From positions 15,391,971-15,455,970 of the forward strand of contig CM022675.1 of assembly GCA_012295275.1 (NCBI GenBank): 64,000 nt of DNA, written 5' to 3'. A model generated the notes under the pieces. It was given only the letters and a program-made list of their open reading frames with translations. It did not search any database and was not told the DNA's origin. The stretch is from Chrysomallon squamiferum (Eukaryota; Mollusca; Gastropoda; Neomphalida; Peltospiridae). A program made the position numbers and the translations under genes. The stretch's first letter is position 1. Every line of letters starts with the position of its first letter. This document shows positions 61,711 to 64,000 of the stretch, piece by piece.

Positions 61711-64000
61711 CTGCAACAATAAATATACACATTAAACACACTGGTAAACATTAAACCTACTATCAAACAAACATACTGGTAAACACACTGTACTCCTGTT
61801 AATCACACATCACACTAGTATACATTAAACACATTGATACATTTAAAAAAACCCACTACATTAAGCAATCTGATACACATTAGACATATTATATCCTGGG
61901 CTGCTGTTACCATCAGGCCAACTAAAGCAGCCATCTAGGGTGTAACCTCAGAATTAATTACCTTTAAGGTCACAATTTTATACAAATTATTGTTTCAAGA
62001 ACAATGTCAATATACAAGTAACAATTCTTTGTTCATAACAATTTATAGACAGTTCATTGTAAATTCATAACCAGTTTATTGTGTCTTTCAGTGAAACCAC
62101 AGTTTGAGAATACTACCAGTCCTAAAACATTTCTGGGATAAAAACCTTCCAAACCCTTATGGAGATAGAACATTTCTCAGGTGGTTCACCTCATAGTCTA
62201 TTAATCAGTTTAAGTAATTCTTTTGACAAGTACAAACTGCCATATAGAAACCTCTTGATTAGTGTGGTTTTGATTATTGTGGAAACATATTTGACCAACC
62301 TAGATGGTATACAATTTGAATAGTGTTGTTAAAAAATATTTGAAAATGGCAGGCAAATGACCAACTGCACTAAATTTTAAAATATTTATCCACTGTTGTT
62401 TTATGTGATGACATCAGAAGATTAATTAACAACACTAATTAAAAGATGACTGTAATGCTTTTGTTTGTTATTTCTTTGCAAAATCCTCTAAAGATTTCAT
62501 TTTCTTTATCATGAGCTGAATTGGTCATAAGAGACTGATTTCAGTCAAAACATATAACTACACCTCAGAAGATATTAAAGTGTCAAAATTATGTTTTTTC
62601 ATAATTAGGGAGGAAGCCTACTGCTTCCACTCTAAGATTATACTTAACAATTATCAGTCAGGGATCTTTACATGGGAAGGAAAACACAAACAATGGATAC
62701 TTGCTGGTATAGGAGGCAGACTAGTAGGAAAAGTGACCAGTCACGTATCGGGCCAGTGCAACTTTACCTCTGAGCTACAGCCTGCTTCTTTACCAATTAT
62801 AGTTCTCAGCTTTTCTTAGAAAAAGAAATCTATGACAAATTACAGTTATTTTTAATCAAAATTTTTATTATAGGAATTTAATATTAATGCAGTTTGAAGT
62901 ATGTAAAATATATTTAGTCTACATGGGTATAAAACAAATTTTAAAAAAGTAATCAAGAACTACATCCTTGGTATTTGTTTTTTCAAAAAAATATCTTTGT
63001 GGGTTTAATTCCACAAGAATGGCTCAGCAAGATTACTGTGAAGCAGTCAATGTAGCCTACTTTATTTCAAAATGAGTTACCTCTGTCTATGGTTCTATTA
63101 TGGTGAGTTGTATAAAACATGTTACACTAAATAACCTGCCAGTATGTGGTATTGCCTGCCCTGTTGTATTAATCCAGTCAACAAACACTACGTCTTTTCA
63201 TTACAGAGTGTTATTTCATTGCCATGTTGTACAGGAGTGTCAAACAATGGCTCACATGAAGAAATAAACCATTTTAATATACTTTACTTTCTAATGTTAG
63301 TATTTGGCCTTTTGTATCATTTACACTGGTGCTATGCAGTGACACAAATATATAAAAGAATACTATTAAAATTATACTTTTGATTTCATATTTCACATTT
63401 TAATTTTTAATGTCAAGCAAACTGAAACACAATTATATTATTTCATGAACAGTAAAGTTATTTTGTAATAACAGTTTTTCATCTATTTCAGAAATGAAAA
63501 GTAAAGATATTAAAAACAATATTGTGTTTTAACAAATAAGAGTAGATATCAGTTATTGGCAACTGAACAGTTGTACACAATTATTTTGCATAAATCTAAC
63601 AAACTGTGAATACATAATTATTTAGGAATTTGTTTGAAAGTTATTGTAAGACAGAATTTAATTTTTTAAATAATCTCAAAAAACCCACACAGTAATTGTG
63701 ACCTTAATGATGCATTTCAAAAACATACTTTTTGCTCATAATGCTCATTTTTGTTGTAGATGGGTATTAATTTATTACTAGTTATGAAAAAATTATATCT
63801 TGATCTTAAAATAATTCAGAAAAAGCACATTTTTAAATAAAAAAGAAAATCAGGTCCTTGAGATTTTCTGATAACAAAACAATGATCTGCTATCTCAAAA
63901 ACTGAATAACTGGGGCAACGGTTTGATAAGCTACAGGGTTCTTGTATCTTTTTGGAAACTGATATATTTAATTAGGTCATTATAACTTATAAGTCTTTAA
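61711..64000. other. Upstream intron or 5' region of the CSPP1-like gene
   Basis: The first recognised exon begins in mid-codon, so the gene must continue upstream, but I cannot support any exon here. There is a tRNA-like stretch near 62705-62790 on the minus strand and otherwise AT-rich DNA. Confidence 0.45.
62705..62790 (-). mobile_element. Possible tRNA-derived SINE head
   Basis: On the minus strand from about 62787 the sequence reads GCAGGCTGTAGCTCAGAGGT followed by AAAG, very like the 5' half of a tRNA with its A box. No good B box (GGTTCGANTCC) or cloverleaf follows, so it is not a functional tRNA gene. A decayed tRNA-derived SINE is the likeliest reading. Confidence 0.3.

Noticed and set aside
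63060-63110. Possible 14-base upstream exon of the CSPP1-like gene (minus strand, before GTAACTC at 63080)
   Set aside because: The phase would fit, but the acceptor is weak and so small an exon cannot be supported without transcripts.

Overview
The window is a piece of an AT-rich animal nuclear genome, almost certainly an invertebrate. Genes are split by GT-AG introns of 0.1 to 5 kb, and the spaces between exons are full of A/T microsatellites, minisatellites and DNA-transposon debris. The gene set (a UDP-galactopyranose mutase, which vertebrates lack; a quiver/ODR-2-type Ly6 protein; an amidated-peptide precursor) fits a protostome. I cannot fix the phylum by eye.

Layout. (1) 1-3140: an intron-poor minus-strand gene for a membrane-anchored UDP-galactopyranose mutase fused to a DUF3431-like domain, with a one-base frameshift in a homopolymer. 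(2) 3.1-11.7 kb: no firm gene; one Tigger-like MITE, hairpins, AGT-rich repeats, and a CpG-rich block (8.76-9.9 kb) followed by a possible transmembrane terminal exon. (3) 11754-14896, minus: a two-exon secreted precursor that predicts a six-cysteine, C-terminally amidated peptide. (4) 17594-21428, plus: a four-exon GPI-anchored Ly6/three-finger protein. (5) 23224-27869, plus: a complete six-exon PCTP/StARD2-like lipid transfer protein of 214 aa. (6) 28.8-30.8 kb: a foldback element, a decayed FLYWCH/MULE-like fragment and a second Tigger-like MITE. (7) 31189-35431, plus: a complete seven-exon thiamin pyrophosphokinase of 248 aa, with a LINE fragment in one intron and a third MITE in another. 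(8) 38100-61710, minus: the 3' 21 coding exons (about 608 aa, 5' end outside the recognised exons) of a coiled-coil protein with repeated G-x-GAP motifs, resembling CSPP1. Its introns hold four minisatellites, including a 3.7 kb array, and an hAT element with an 8-bp target duplication. (9) 61.7-64 kb: intron or upstream sequence without a firm exon.

Exon joins were worked out by hand. For all five spliced genes the phases close exactly through every junction, which is strong internal support. The genes do not form an operon or pathway cluster. The points most worth following are the mutase-DUF3431 fusion with its membrane anchor, the amidated Cys-rich peptide precursor, and a 36-bp minisatellite that copies the 5' splice site of one CSPP1-like exon about 17 times in frame.
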